A stretch of 64,000 nt of DNA from CAZYHS01 sp964647545 (GTDB lineage: Bacteria > UBA10199 > GCA-002796325 > 1-14-0-20-49-13), in NCBI GenBank assembly GCA_964647545.1, contig CAZYHS010000008.1, positions 4,156 through 68,155 of the forward strand, read 5' to 3'. Below are positions 63,965 through 64,000 of this stretch, one piece after another. The number at the start of each line of letters is the position of its first letter. The first letter of the stretch is position 1. The position numbers and the translations under genes were made by a program. The notes beneath the pieces are model-generated. The model saw only the letters and a program-made list of their open reading frames with translations, searched no databases and was not told the origin of the DNA.

Positions 63965-64000
63965 ATGAGCAACGGCGCCGACGTGGTTAATCGGGGCGAA
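63965..64000 (+). CDS. Start of a gene cut by the window edge
   Basis: ATG 63965 follows AAAAGGAG by 6-7 bases, a good RBS. Only 12 residues are visible (MSNGADVVNRGE), too few to identify it. Confidence 0.6.
   Translation, partial: MSNGADVVNRGE

Overview
The window is a chromosome segment of a free-living, rod-shaped Gram-negative bacterium, most like the uncultured deltaproteobacterial lineages. This rests on gene content only: an outer-membrane porin, TolC and MlaC, lipoproteins, RNase Y beside ZapA, a GTP-type PEP carboxykinase and myo-inositol-phosphate synthase. A precise taxon cannot be set by reading. Nearly all the DNA is ordinary housekeeping gene space; I see no phage, insertion sequence or CRISPR array.

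Layout. 1-6430: end of an electron-transfer flavoprotein beta gene, an OprB-like porin followed by a complete ECF cobalt/nickel importer, and an orphan membrane histidine kinase. 6521-7526: rpoZ, then a 700-base RNA and repeat region with tRNA-Leu(CAA), a tandem 80-base hairpin repeat, a broken 5' half of tRNA-Thr with a strongly folded insert, and an intact tRNA-Thr(CGU). 7541-14154: a likely inositol-lipid or inositol-phosphodiester cluster (radical SAM enzyme, CDP-alcohol transferase fused to a degenerate nucleotidyltransferase-like domain, HAD phosphatase, separate nucleotidyltransferase, polytopic membrane protein, inositol-phosphate synthase). 14214-19257: a secreted set with two paralogous matrixin-type zinc proteases, an exported small protein and a ChaN-like protein. 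19402-31202: FHA-GGDEF diguanylate cyclase, GlcD-like oxidase, two parvulin chaperones followed by pdxA, phosphohexomutase, AmpG-like permease, uvrA and a degenerate ApbE-like protein.

31199-36439: an operon rocA-proline dehydrogenase-rocD-ruvX-mltG that channels proline and ornithine to glutamate. 36549-42505: phosphodiesterase, MlaC-like and TolC-like envelope proteins, RmuC and NAD kinase. 42552-45598: NadD and two unrecognised proteins in tandem. 45797-49455: YmdB-type phosphodiesterase, RNase Y, a probable 6S RNA, ZapA, a small zinc ribbon protein, tRNA-Leu(CAG) and a tiny lipoprotein. 49598-58756: PBP1A, cyclophilin, thioredoxin and the cell-shape operon mreB-mreC-mreD-mrdA-rodA. 58973-64000: pckG, the rplM-rpsI ribosomal operon, tRNA-Gly(CCC) with an interrupted copy of its 3' end, an M29-like peptidase, an HD hydrolase, a palindromic repeat and the first codons of a gene leaving the window.

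The best candidate for an under-described system is the inositol cluster, because the work of a known bifunctional CTP:inositol-phosphate cytidylyltransferase/phosphotransferase seems to be split between a degenerate fused domain and a separate enzyme, with a phosphatase and a possible lipid-handling membrane protein alongside. Next come the tRNA-adjacent palindromic repeats, the folded insert behind the tRNA-Thr half, and the tandem secreted proteases.
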